DNA of 64,000 bases from Brachyhypopomus gauderio (Eukaryota; Chordata; Actinopteri; Gymnotiformes; Hypopomidae). The translations under genes were made by a program, and so were the position numbers. Below the pieces are notes generated by a model. That model had not been told where the DNA came from, did not search any database, and saw only the letters and a program-made list of their open reading frames with translations. This document shows, piece by piece, positions 22,777-36,000 of this stretch. The stretch lies in assembly GCF_052324685.1 (NCBI RefSeq), contig NC_135228.1:10147386-10211385 (forward strand). The letters are read 5' to 3'. Positions within the stretch are counted from its first letter, which is position 1; every line of letters starts with the position of its first letter.

Positions 22777-23260
22777 TGTCACGTAGGGCTACGCCCCCCC
22801 CTCCTAGCTGTCACTCCAATGTCTGTTCCTTGTGTTTTCTGTTATTCCGTGCCCCTAACCCCGCCTTGCTTGTTTGTTGCTCCGGTCTCTGTCTGTTCAC
22901 CACGCCCGTGTCTTGATCCTTGTCAGCTGTGTCTTGTTAGTTCTGTGTATAAAAGTCCCTGTGTCTCCCATGTCCGTATTGGTCTTTTTGTTCCTACCTG
23001 TTCTTCGTGAGTTCTGCCGTTTGTAGTTTGCGCTTTTGTGTTACCTGTATTCCGTGTATTTTGCCTGTCCTCCCTGAGTTAGTCTGCTTTGTTGTTTCCC
23101 TTGTTCGTATCATGCCTTTGTACATTTCGTGTATGGACTGCCCTCCCGATATGACCTGCGCCTGTTACTACGACTCTGCTTTTGGAATTTACTTGAATAA
23201 ATCTCGCTCTCCTCAGCGTTTGTGTCCGCCTTCCTGTTCTGCCCCGCGCAGAACGTTACA
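22777..23260 (+). repeat. 3' LTR
   Basis: A 484-bp LTR directly following the polypurine tract, nearly identical to 20692-21178. Confidence 0.9.
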
Positions 23261-23325
23261 AAAAGTATGAGATTTCAGGGAAAACACAAAATTGTCTAGG
23301 TGACCCCAAAATTTTGAACGGGTAG

Positions 23326-23743
23326 TCTCCCGATCTCAACCCCATCGAAAACATTTGGAGGGAGTTAAAAGTCTGTGTTGCCCACCGACAGCCCCAAAAC
23401 ATCACTGCTCTAGAGGAGATCTGCATGGAGGAATGGGCCAACATACCAGCAACAGTGTGTGCCAACCTTGTGAAGACTTACAGAAAACGTTTGACCTCTG
23501 TCATTGCCAACAGAGGATATACAACAAAGTATTGAGATGAACTTTTGTTCCACTTATTTTCCACCATTATTTGCAAATAAATTCTTTAAAAGTCAGACAA
23601 AATGATTTTCTCAATTTTTTTTTCATATTTTGTCTCTCATAGTTGAGGTCTACCTATGATGTCAATTACCGGCCTCTCTCATCTTTTTAAGTGGGAGAAC
23701 TTGCACAATTGGTGACTGACTAAATACTTATTTTCCCCACTGT
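23326..23743 (+). mobile_element. 3' fragment of a second Tc1-like element
   Basis: Coding sequence starts abruptly at [16 protein letters not shown] (with the catalytic Glu) and runs to a stop at 23535. It then continues to the terminal repeat CTAAATACTTATTTTCCCCA with CTGTA. The 5' half is missing, and the fragment abuts the first Tc1 directly. This family has a different terminal repeat from the first Tc1. Confidence 0.8.
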
Positions 23744-26700
23744 ATAAAGGTTGACTTGAACCAAGGTTCCTGGCAAGTTGCAGTGCTGCGCATTACCTCC
23801 AAGCGGCGCCAGATGATGGCTTCAAGCAATCTTGAAGCGATTTAATAAACTTTGCCAGATTGCCAGAAACTAAGCACTAAGATAAAATTACAGAGTTTTA
23901 TACGTTAAACTTTGGTTACAATCTTAACTCTAAATAAAATTTAAATACAGAGCATGTAAATTACGTTATGTGAACATAATGGAACATAATGTCATACATC
24001 TTTGTTAAAAGTTAAAACTTTTTTCAATGTCCTTTTGGTCTGTATCATGCTGAAAACATTTTGTAAGATGGTCCGATAACGCAGAAATAAATGATCCATA
24101 AACAGTTTCGCAATGAGATATGCACCTTTATTTTTGCAATAAATAAATAAATAAATAATGCCGTATGGAATTGCGCAACGGTTTGGTTTGAAAAGTAAAA
24201 CTGGGATAAAACAACTTTTCCTGTGTGTGGACTATGTGGAACAAGTATCGACTCCAAACGTTATCGCTGTCATTGTTCATTCCGTTAAGAGTATCTGTCG
24301 TAATTTAAAGCAATGCTTGCCTTGATTACATATACATAGGCCTATAGCATTTCCACGTAGGAAGCATAGCGTCTGTTTTTTAGAACTGTGACAAAGGAAG
24401 TTAAGCGCAGGAAGCCTACAGATTTTCACAATATGTTGAAGAGGAAGACGTTTTGTATGGTATTTTTGCCCTCTAAGCAATATGTCACTGTCATAGCAAA
24501 TATCCCAGTGTTTTTATTAAACAGATTATTTTTGTTGTATTATTATATTATTTGTTCAGGATGCAGGATTGTGTTTTCTCAGACTTGCATCAGTACAACT
24601 GCTTCCTGAGAATGCCCGCCTCCCTCCAGGGGTTGCTGAACCTTACTCTACCTGCTGTACAAGATGCGCTTCAAAAACACACGTTGTTCATCAACTTCAG
24701 TTTGATTACTCATTAATATCTAATGAATAATCTTTGTAACTGACCTATAAACCTATGAGAGTAATTGAATAGAAATGTATTGTCAGGTTAATAGATTTAC
24801 TTCCACCATTTCCCAGGACTTAAAGCATAAACTATAATGTATTTTCAGCTTTTGAGCATAAACATTTGCTAAGTATTCACTTCTTCAATGTAACTGCAGT
24901 CTTTGCCATGAAAAACTATGTCTACTCCCAACTGTTGAGTGTGATGTGCATATTTGTTACTTTCACTTTCCTTCTAAAACAGGTCACATCTGTTCCAAAT
25001 TAAATACCCATAAAATGTTTACTTGGGCTACATGAACAGAAAGTGACAGAGGTTAGTTGTGGGAGAAATAAGGAGTTCAGGGAAAGAGAAGATCTGGCTC
25101 AGTGTGTGAGCGATTTCCTGTAATCAGCATGTCCTCCCTCCCCAGCTCATCTTGACAAGTATCTCAACAATGGCGTTGAATAGAGCTGGGTACAGAGGAT
25201 AGGAAAAGAGCAAATATAAGATCGGACTGGTAACAGGACATCACTGCCTCTTTGAGACAATTGCATGCGTTTGTGTTTGCTTGAAAAGTGTATTAGTTAT
25301 GCAGATGTCAAACCACTGAATCGTGACCTGATGTGGGCAACCAGGATCGTTGCAGCAAATTCTGGGCCCTGTACACTCTCAATGTCAGTGGGCCCCTATA
25401 ATTGTCAGTAAACGAGGCACATGAGCAAAATGGGCCCCTCTCCCTACTCGGGCCCTGGGTAGTCAGGTCCATTTTTCTCCCCCAATACCACTCCCGTGCG
25501 GGCAACATCTATATAGTAATGAAAGTGACACACTGTAAAGGATAAACAAACTGGCATAGACGAAGATGCTTTTTGTTATTTTAAAAAACTTTTATTAATT
25601 TTTTATAAAAACTCTTATAAAAAATGTTCACACAAATGGCCCAACAGCAAATGGAAATCAGGCAAATTCTTAATCAGATAAAAAATATTAAGAATTTAGA
25701 TTATATATGTAGGCCCTACATGCCCGATTACATGCTTCAGAAACATCTTTCAATTAAATGGATTTTTTTTAATTACAATCCCAACATTAGACGACTTTTC
25801 TTTTAACTACAGATTAAGTGAAAACGTGTTTTGAATCACATAGGTGAAATTAATACATCAAATATTAGATTTGTTGTATTATAATGCATAATGCATCTTG
25901 TTTTTTTCTCAATAGAACACTGAAACAAACATAGCTATTCTGTTTTCCATTTTCAAAATGGAAATTTATTTGGATTTATGAGCAAATCCTAAACTATTGG
26001 ACAGTGTTTATTCCCAGTAAGACGTTTTAAAGTAATGTCCTGAATACCAAAGGATTTGGTGAAATTACGCTGTCCTGTGATTATATATTTGAAATGTGAA
26101 ACATGATCAATGGAAAACAATATGTTTTGCGCTAAAAAATACCAAACCTAATATTTAAATAGAACATTTTTATATATCTTAGTTCTATATCTAAAAATAT
26201 ATCTAAAATAGTATTCATCTGTAACAGTTAACAAAAAGTAAATACAGTAATCCCACGTAAAAAAAAAAAAAAAATCACACATTTTATATGTATAAAAAGA
26301 AACTTAACCAAAGGTAAGTAAGTTACAAAAATGAAAGTCCAGTTACAAACTGGTTAGGAAATATGAAGTATCTAAGGAATCATTGATAAGTAGCTCAATG
26401 TGTACAGTATAAAGGTTATATAGTTTTTCAGAGTTAATAGGAAAAATAAAAACAACTAAATAACCAACCATGATGCTTTTGCCATACTTATAACTTGGAA
26501 TACATATTCCCCATAGGAGTTAACACAAAAATGCATGCAGATTTTTTTATGGCATCTGCATATGACATTTTATTTTTATTTTTTAGTGATAGAGTCTGCT
26601 AATACACCAGTGTGAAGACTGACTACTACAATGGAACACAAGAGTGAGTTAGAATTCCTGCATTTCTAAACTCCCCTTTAGAATATGGATTGCCTTCCAA

Positions 26701-27053
26701 CTCTATCAAAGTATTTTTTGATGGTTTTTTTTTTTTTGGTCAAAAGTGCATTGTTAGCACAACCGCTACATTTGCATGATGTGTTGTAAGACTACGCGAG
26801 TATTTGCTTCTACATCTTTAGGGACAAGTATATAATGTAGGTGTGATTACAGTGACTTACAGCAGTCCTTATTCACATTTAAAATTAGATTTCTGTATCA
26901 TCAAAATGCCACAGCTCAGTCTGGGAAGTAGTTCCTCTATGAGACATCGCTAATAATTGCTAACATTATTCCAATGCTAATGGAGGGTAGTAACCTTTCA
27001 GCATGAACCAGACAATACCTGACACAAGCTGCCCTAGGTTGACTATACTGTAC
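23744..27053. other. Intergenic, low-complexity and possible slco2a1 3' UTR
   Basis: AT-rich DNA including an (AATA)n tract near 24138-24160 and an A-run near 26260-26273. A block at about 25340-25500 with repeated GGGCCC phrases looks like interspersed repeat. Part of the right end may be the slco2a1 3' UTR: TTTTATTTTTATT near 26571 reads as A-rich polyadenylation sequence on the minus strand. No protein-coding gene recognised. Confidence 0.4.
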
Positions 27054-30000
27054 TCACAAAACACTGTTTGTCTCACACTGTTTGAGCAGAACAGGAAGGG
27101 CATTTTGGTTCCCCGTTTCCTGGCCTTTCTCTCCTGTGGCCACATTGCTCCACTGTTTAGTTTTCCACTGCTGGATGGAATCCATTCTTCTCAAAACCAA
27201 GAAGGAAAGAATGAAAAAGACCAGGCCACCAACAATGAAGAAAGTCTGAAGTCCAAGGAATCTGAAAATGAAAGATAAATGAATAAAAGGTCTAATTAAT
27301 CCTGGTGTCACAACTCCTCTTTCCCAATGAAAAGTGGTTCACTATGAATGTGGAGAGGCAGGCTGTCCTACCGTTGTCTAAACAGATCCAAGTTGTAGTA
27401 ATTGCACGAGGTATTCTTGTTACACTTTTTCCCCCATAGAATACAGGTAGAATCAATGGCACTGCCATACAGCACAGGGGCCGGCAGAAACGCTGGAAAA
27501 CAAATGCCAGCTCATTCCACATAATGCAAAAGCAGATACACACACAACATTGTAGGAAGAGCTGGGATTGTGCAATCCTGCATGTAGGAACCTACAAGTT
27601 CTTGTTCAGAGCAGAGGCGGCTGGTGCAAAAAAATTTTAGGCAAATTTTAAACAAATTAAAAACAAATAAAGCAGTCTTATTGCCCCTTATTTATTTGAA
27701 CATGAATTTTGCCCTAGCGTTCTTCAAGTGAACGCTTTGTGAAAGGATTTTTTTGTAAAGATAAAACTGAATTTTCTCTCATTTTGTAAGAGCTGGTGCT
27801 CCAGCCTGCTGATATTCAACCTGAACCGAGTTACGTTGGAGGTTCGCGTGAGGTGGGCGGAGTTGCGCGCTATGGTCACTCGTGAAAGTATAAACCTAGC
27901 TTTAACGAACCGCAGCTGACTGACACTACCAACAAGAGTGGGTGTGTCCAGGGCGCATAGAGCTGCGCCCCGTGGAAAATCTGAAACTAACCAGGTAAAC
28001 TGCAGCCTCAGATCACCTGCTTGGCAAAAGTTTATGCATCTACATGCAATCTCATTAGACCGACGCCCCGCACACAGGAAGTGTGCACAATGTAAGCAAT
28101 TAAATACAATTATGTGTTTACTCTTTTAATAAATTCAAACATGGCTCTTAGACACACAGTGTGACTAAATAATTTCCTCACTATCGCAGTTTATAATGAA
28201 CTCATTTTAATATTGGAACAATATTCAGGGGGCGGCGCCCCAGCGCCCCATATTGGCCAGCCGCCACTGGTTCAGAGAAATGACTGTAGGCTACACTTTG
28301 ATGTTTTGAGTGAACTATGTTTCTTATACAGTCACAAATCTGCAGTATCTCTGTGTTCTGCTCACAGATGCATTGACCACTCACCAAGTACTCTGAAGAG
28401 CATGAACTGGATTCCCAGTGCTAAGGATTTGTCTTCTGGTTTCACAGTCCTAAGTAAAAGAAAACATTTCATAAAAGTATATTTAAATATAATATTTATC
28501 ATATATAAATATAATACTAATGTTTCAAATGCAACATCCATACTGACATTTTAAAAGTTTTGTTGCTCTATATCAAGAGACCCATCTTTATTTATTCTCG
28601 AAGTACTACATGTTACACTGGAGCTGAAAAGTAATTGAATGGCATGGAAGCTTGGAATATTTAAAGTAAGCCTTGTTTTTAATTTCTTTTGTCTTCAAAG
28701 CAAAACAGAGTGTGGGTGTGGGGTGCGTACTCTCTGACGGTTTTGTTGTGTAGAGTGCTCAGTCTGAGTGTGTTATCTCTCGTTTGAAGCCTGCACAGAC
28801 ATGCTTAGCACTGTGAGGAAGTGATACCTGATGTGATTGTGTGGGTAGGGGGTGAGGGGGCAGTTCACATGTGTTCACTTCCTAAAACACCACAATTTTG
28901 CACTTCTTACATAATGCAACTGCTAGACTAGATCTTGGACATAAAAGGGCCAAGGTATTAACAATATTACCAGTTCTCTTGGATATTACTGCTTCCCTGT
29001 CTGCAATATCTTTACAGGTTTCCATAGTCATATTATCATTACTCCAAGACAGAAATTTCATACAGAGGATTCTGCTTTGTGTACAAATAACCAAATAAAC
29101 ACTGCACATTACAAACAATTTGTCACTTGGTGACAAAGGCTGACATGACGTTAATGAAGCCTGTAGAGTTCAGATAAGTAGGTCAATACAACAGTCTCAG
29201 AGGTGGGAATGGACATGCAAGCTGTGACATGTCAGAGACTGCCTGGGTTCTAAGATAACACACAGGGAACCATAAGCCAACACCAAGTTCAGCAATACTC
29301 CTTTTGATTCCTCTTAAACCATCATGCAATATCTGTTAAGATTACCATGTAATTCTGTAGAATTACACAGAGATAGAGAGAAAAGAACCAAAATTTATGT
29401 CTTAATATGTCAAATTTATTTTCTTTTCTACAATATTTATTTTTGCATAAAACAATTGCATGTATGACAAGCACATCTTGGAACAGGTACCTGAGAATCA
29501 TCATGAAGGATGGAGTTTGGGAGAAGGATGCCATCAAACATGAAAGAGAAGCCAAAATCATGAAAGGGACGATGAGATGAGAGCAGCCATTATCACACAT
29601 TCCTGAGGACGCAAATCCAGGGAGACTGATGGACTCCACACATGAGCAGTCTGTGTAGTTCTGCAGAAGAAGGAACAACATGTTCACCCTGTCAGCAAAG
29701 AGTTAAGCTTGATTCTACAATCAACTTTCACCTAAATAATATAGATCTTGAATATATTCTGTTAGTTGTTGAATGTTGGGGAAGCTAATGCTCAGTGACA
29801 TAAAAGGTGTCGGTTTTAGTGCAGTAGCATAGTGGTCTGTGAAAACCTAACTCAAGAAAGCAGACTATAAACACCGTTGAAAGGTGGTCTGTCATAAATT
29901 TGTAACTTTTATTCCATTTGCTCATGAGGTTTGTACATTAACAATTTATAAAACGTGGACTCATTGGACCTGATTTGTGGTTGAAAAACTAGAGCAGTGT

Positions 30001-33000
30001 TTATGATGAGACTAAAAGTGTTTGTTAGTCATGGTAGCAGCTAATTTTATTTAAACACCAGGAAGGATGCCTAATAATGATCTTTTATTGCATCTCTAAA
30101 TTAACATTATTTCCTGGGAGAAGTTATTTTTCATATTTTTTTTATGCTAATGTGAATTCAAAATGGGGTCAAGGAATGAAATATAAAAAGGGAGTCAGAT
30201 GATTTTTACCCAAACTTTCATTTTCTCATCAGAGGATTTCTGCCTGCAGCCTGCATGGCACGGAGAGAGGAATTCTGTGCCATCAGAGCCACACACAGGA
30301 TTGAAGTCCTCACTGGAGCAGGAGCAATCCAGACTGCACTTCTGAGATCTTGGGGGGAACGCAGATGGCTTTAAAAATACACTAGCAAAAATACTATATA
30401 TTCTGCATCTATATATTAAACGGGATGCCGTTTAAAAACTAAAACACTCAGATAAATGAATAACCATGGTAGGTTGGCTTTATTCAGCTTTTATTAATTT
30501 TTTTATGAAACATTAGAGAACACTAACAAAAAAAAGTCATTGTCAGTGCGCAGTGCGCATATCGAACTGTCAGACAGGCACTGTGCAAAATGTCAAAAGT
30601 ATTTTAAATAAAATATGCTTGACTGAAAATATAAAAACAAATTGCCACACAACAGCAAAAAAATTATAAGGAAAGGTTCAAGTAACGGGGTTTAAAAAGC
30701 AAACAACAACAACAACCGAGACGCACCGCTACGAGACGACACGACCAAAACGACAAACGGCTGAACGGTTATTTTTTTCGCCTTACGCGTTTTAAATGGT
30801 ATGCCATGTTGGTTGTTGATGTGCGAAATGAAAGACGTTGATGACATAACCTGCACTTTACTTTGTTTGATTCGTCTTTATCTTTTTCAAAATACTCCCA
30901 CACTTTTGAAGTTTTTTTAGTAGCCATTATAATCTCGGCAAATGCTGACTATCCTGTAGCGTGTTCAGCTCCGCTTGTTTGGATTGTGCAACTGCAGGGT
31001 GTGATTTATTAATGTGTAGTAAGGATGATGCCTATTGTTAATGCGCATACATCATTTAAAAATATTTATTAACAGAAATGAGGATGATTTTATTTGACAA
31101 AAGGCTATATGTAATGAAAACAAAGACATTTCATGTAACAACTAATGTTTAGCAGCATCCTTGGGCACCCCCATGCAGTTAGAATGGTACATTCAACTAT
31201 GACGTTCATAGTCGACTAGGGGGTATAGTCAACTATAGTTGAATCAGTGACTATTGCAGGTCACCCCTAAATGTTAGTAGTCTGTAAGCATTTGTGTATT
31301 TTATTGCCACTGATGAGTTTCTGTTTAAACGTAGTGCACCTTGTTTATTCTACAAGCTTTTCACTCCACGTTCTCATTCACATATACAGCCCTATAAAAT
31401 TGGTAATAGCCAAAAAATGGTAATGGGTAACCAAGTGGACTAGTGATGGACAAACAGCAGAAGAAGGCAGTAGTGATAGATGTAGGAATCCCAAGCAACA
31501 GCAATATCAAGAACAAGGAACACAAAAAGCTGAGAAACACAGAAATTCTCAGAAGGAAAAAACTAGAAAAGATATGGAAGGTGAAGACAAAATGTGGTAC
31601 CATGGTAATCAGCGCACTAGACACTGTAGCTTTCAAACTGGGAGAATGGCTCCAGCAGATCCCAGTAACAACATCCAAAATCTCTGTCCAAAAGAGTTTA
31701 GTCCTGGGAACATCTAAGACACTACACATGACCGTTAAGCTACCGGGCCTCTAGTAGAGGATACAGAGGTGCTGAGGAATCTGGAGGAATTCACAGTGAG
31801 CATGAGAATCTTGATGAATGAGAAACCCCAGTGTTGACCAGAAGCTGCTTGTCCATTGTGTAATATTTGAACAACAAGCACAGACGTGCCTTATACAGAA
31901 CAGAATATCTGTCTTGGCCCCAGGAAATAACTGGTCAGTGATGGCACACCTCTACAAACAGTACCAGTTCACCACACCTGGCATAATTCTAGGATCAGCA
32001 ACTGAGGCATGTGTCTTAATAGTTGCACCACTAGTGCCATGGGAAGATGACATCCAGAAGCATTTGAAAGAAAAAAAGTTGCGGTATGTTGAAGAAGTGG
32101 CAGGATGCCAAGAGAAAGGCTGGAGAATGTTAACTTATTCAGTACAAGTAATGAAATGTCAACCAATGCTTCTTGATAGACAATGGCTTCACTTCAGTGA
32201 AAGTTAAAAATGCCCTTAAAGATTTTTCGGAACAAGCAGATTATGAACGTTTTGGGCTCTGGACACTGAAGAGAGTAGAGATTGGAGGACCAAGAAGTTA
32301 TATGGTGGAATCTAAACTCAGCTGCAGAGAGCAGCAGGGATATATCCCTGACTGCTGTCATGTCATTCAGAGATGTTAAACATTAGTTAAAGATGGAGCT
32401 GAAATCTTTGCCAGGTACAAGCTGAGATACAACAGGTAGAAATGCCTTTTAGGGTTCAACATCATGTTAACAACATGTTATAAACACTCATCTGCAGGTG
32501 CATTGCTTATTAACACAAATATCCCATTAGGCAAATACATGGCTGCAACTTAATGTAGGCATGTAGACATTGTCATGGTCAAAACAACCTGCTGAAATTC
32601 AAACTGAGCAACAAAATGGGGTGGAAGGTGATTGAAATGATTTTGAACATGGAATGATTGAGATATGGTAGAGATATTCAGAATTGTAGCATTGAAACAA
32701 AAAAAGGTTTCCAGAGAAACAATCCGCTCGACAGATGTCCATCAGTTGTGCAAGCAGAGTGCTTCTGAATTAAGCGGTGACCCCTAAGGCTGAGCTGTGG
32801 CTCCAACAGGTGCCAAGAATGACAACACCACTCTCATTCCTCAAAAATGCCTAAAACCCTCAAACTCCTAGACCTCTAATAGAAGACTAATGAGGAAAAT
32901 AATCCATTGAAAGGGTGACATGGGAAACATGGGGATATTTTTTTTCAGATAATTGTATGCCTATTTTCTGGTTTTCTCACTACCTTATTACCACAATATC

Positions 33001-36000
33001 ATCACATTTAAGGGCACAAATGCAAATTTGACACATCAAGGTTGAGGGTGACTCACGTGTCAGGGTAGATCCCATCAATCCTCTGGGTTGAACAGCCAAG
33101 GAAGAGGAGTGGCAAAGCGAACATGCTGCCCAGCAGAACGGCAGTAATACACATGACTGCTGAGGACTTGACGGTTAGACTGAGCCTGCGCAGGACCATG
33201 CCTCCTGACATGATGCCCAGCATCGCTGATGGGATGATCAAGCCACCTTGGTAGAGAACAACCAAATCATCCATGTTACCAGTCTGGTGTGACCAGACTA
33301 GGTGGTGTACAACCTGTACATTATGTTGGGTTAAAAGAACCTGGAAATCACCTTTGCTTCAATTAAAGTTTCCTCTTTGAAATTCTGTTAATGATAATTT
33401 ATATGCACTTTACAGGTTAGCTGTATGATATGAGATGAGATGATATGAGCCTTATAAGCAGAATAACTGGGCTTTGACGAAACAACTGACTTACATTGAA
33501 ATGCAAGTTGTCCTATAACCCGTTTCAAATTCAAACAGGTTTTCTGCTAAACCTTTTTAATCCAGTGTGATGGCCTCAATTTCATATTTGGACTTGTTCT
33601 GTAATCTACTGACACTGTGGGTTCATAACTGAATGCTTGTGATAATTCAGATATATGTACTTATTTTGTGTGATGTGTTTGAACATTTGCCTAACAAAAC
33701 AAATTTGCTTCATCATCTTACCAATCATCAAATTGGAGAAGGCGGCTGTTTTTGTGAACTGCCTCTCAATGAATTTGGGCATGAACGTGGCTATCCCAGC
33801 AATCATGGCTGCTAGGTTCACCTGGGCCAGAACCACCAAGAGGAAGATAGGGTTCCTCAGAGTTCTCAACATGATGCTTGGGAATCCTACAAGAGAAACC
33901 AGAATCTGTCATGCTCTCTAGATCACATTCCATTTCAGATCATTAATAGAACAGAAATCAAATCAGTAGCATTATTTTTACTTTATTTCTAAATGATTAC
34001 TTAAAAGTTGTAACAAGGTCACTCTTTAAATAAACATATTTGTAAAAGAAGGTAAGGGTATTAGCCAGATCTAATATTAATAATTAATACTAATATTAAT
34101 TAATTAATATTATAAATTAATACTAATACTAATAATAATTACTCTTGAGTAAATAGATATTTAAATACGTTATAAAGTAAGCTAAATGCAGTGTGAAACC
34201 AGAGGCGGTCTTTGCATAGAGGCATGGCTAGGCAACTGCCTTAGGCCCCTCCCACTGCAGCCCACTGTGGCGGCCCCCTGACTAGCAAACTTATTTCTCG
34301 CATATTAATGTTGATGGGCCCCCTAGCTAATTTCGCCTTGAGCCCCCAAATTGCTAACTCCGCCACTGTGTGAAACCTTTGCATAATGGTGAAACCCACT
34401 TTTGAGGAACTGGGTAAGTGAAAGTTCAGGCACATGGCTTGGGCCCGCTTCTTTCTTTTCAATGAAGTTTTCTGATGTGGGCTTCACAGGGGCCTCTGTG
34501 GTTTCCTGGAAATATCATAAAATACAAAAAAAAGTCTAATTGAAGTAGAGGGTGGAGGATATTAGAGAGCAAAGAGGAAGTAATTTAACTTTGAGCAGTG
34601 TGAATAGTTGTGTCCTGGGGATTTTATGGTTCTTGGTTCTTTGCAGTCTGATATAACTTTCACCTGGCCACCAGCTCATATTTCCTTAACTGCACTGTGA
34701 GCATGGTGCTCCCCACTGACTCCCACAACTAGGAGTATGTATATGTATATATATATATCTCCCCAACTCTCTCTATTTTTATTTCAAGCCTCTGTTTAGC
34801 CATTAATAATATTTAGACATCTATCCTCTTGAGCAAGAGCTATCAAGAGCTGGCAAGAGCTAAGCATTCCTGTAGGCCTCTGGATTATTTCCTTCCACAC
34901 TTTCACTACTCAAATGCATGCAGCCAAACTAAATACTGATTTAGGCAAGAGGCTGGACCTCCATTTTTGCACCTGAAATGTTCATCTGCCATAACAGCAA
35001 CACCCAGAGGGTGTGTCAGAACTGCTAACATTTTCAATAAACCACCATTTGAGTTAGGAGTTATCTAGAGATCTTGGATCTGGTTTCTCCAGACAAACCT
35101 GGACACTGTTTCATTAACTGTGATATACTCTACTGTATTAACAACAGATGCCAACTATCACCAGTGGCTGCATCTTTTGAAGCAACAGAAAAAGGGGGCG
35201 GTGTAATACATGGGTAGGAGGTGTCCTCCCTCCCTGAAATCACACTCAGGTTTGCTCTCCAAGATTGGTGTGGCAACATCAGGTATTAAACTCACTCACT
35301 GATAGAACAAATGCTGTTCTGATGCTCCACTCACACATAACGAGCACCACAGAAGAATTAAGAGTAGCCAGTTAATATGTGGACATACCTCAGTTTCCAT
35401 TTTTCTGGGGAAAAACAGGTATGGCAGGGATGTGAGGAAGAGCAATGTACCAGCAACGAGGAAGCCCAGCCACCAGGCGCCAACCCATCGGGGATCAGAT
35501 TTATCCAGCTTGATACTTTCTAGTCATAGCAAAAACGAAATCAGTTTAGCTTCTTTATGATGAACAGAAACATACAAATGCATGTTAGTGATGATTAACT
35601 CATTTGTCATAAACTTGATATGTGGATATACGTCATATCTGTGACCTTTTTCAAATTTCTCTTAAAAGATGCCAGAGCAGTATACAGGTTGTTTAAAAAT
35701 GATATGCATCCACCTGTACTCACATACGATCACACGTGCATTCACACAGACAAATTTGTTCGCATATGTGAACATACACTCTTTTTGCTTCATGACAAAT
35801 ATGCTGAGGCAGTATTTTACAGATGTCTTGAATCTTGTCCAAAGGCTTGTCCACAAATTGATGTTCAATTTGATACCCTCATTCATGCTGAAATAACATA
35901 CCCCAACATCTAACAATGGCTCATGTGTATACTTGTGGAACATGTCTTTGGGCATGTTAGGATATGCTACTTTGGCAGACAATGATCAGAGAGTGGTTCC

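Larger units (their letters stand above)
20692..23260 (+). mobile_element. Non-autonomous gypsy-like LTR retrotransposon
   Basis: A complete 2,569-bp element has two near-identical LTRs (20692-21178 and 22777-23260), each starting TGTCACGTAGG and ending GAACGTTACA. It is flanked by a 5-bp duplication AAAAG (20687-20691 and 23261-23265). A polypurine tract, GAGGGGGGG, lies just before the 3' LTR. The 1.6-kb interior holds no gag, protease, reverse transcriptase or integrase motif. It carries GC-rich tandem repeats that leave long open frames (one of 456 codons) rich in Pro, Val, Arg and Cys. The LTRs differ at few positions, so insertion was fairly recent and proteins were presumably supplied in trans. 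Confidence 0.88.
17384..23325 (+). mobile_element. Tc1-like element split by two later insertions
   Basis: The terminal repeats are CACTACCGTTCAAAAG with GGGGTCAC at the left, and GTGACCCCAAAATTTTGAAC with GGGTAG at the right. The transposase starts at 17799 (MARKRQLSIETRQSI) with an N-terminal helix-turn-helix. An in-frame TGA near 18015 stands where Arg is expected, and the frame is lost near 18150. The catalytic core resumes with WTDESKFEVF (first Asp) and QQDNDPKHTSK (second Asp). After the 18545-20324 insertion it resumes with [27 protein letters not shown] (the catalytic Glu) and a stop at about 20597. A second insertion (20692-23260) lies in the 3' untranslated part. The element is inactive. 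Confidence 0.85.

Noticed and set aside
21640-23010. 456-codon open frame as a cellular gene
   Set aside because: It lies inside the LTR element and extends into its 3' LTR, is built of tandem repeats with extreme Pro/Cys/Arg content, and shows no domain.
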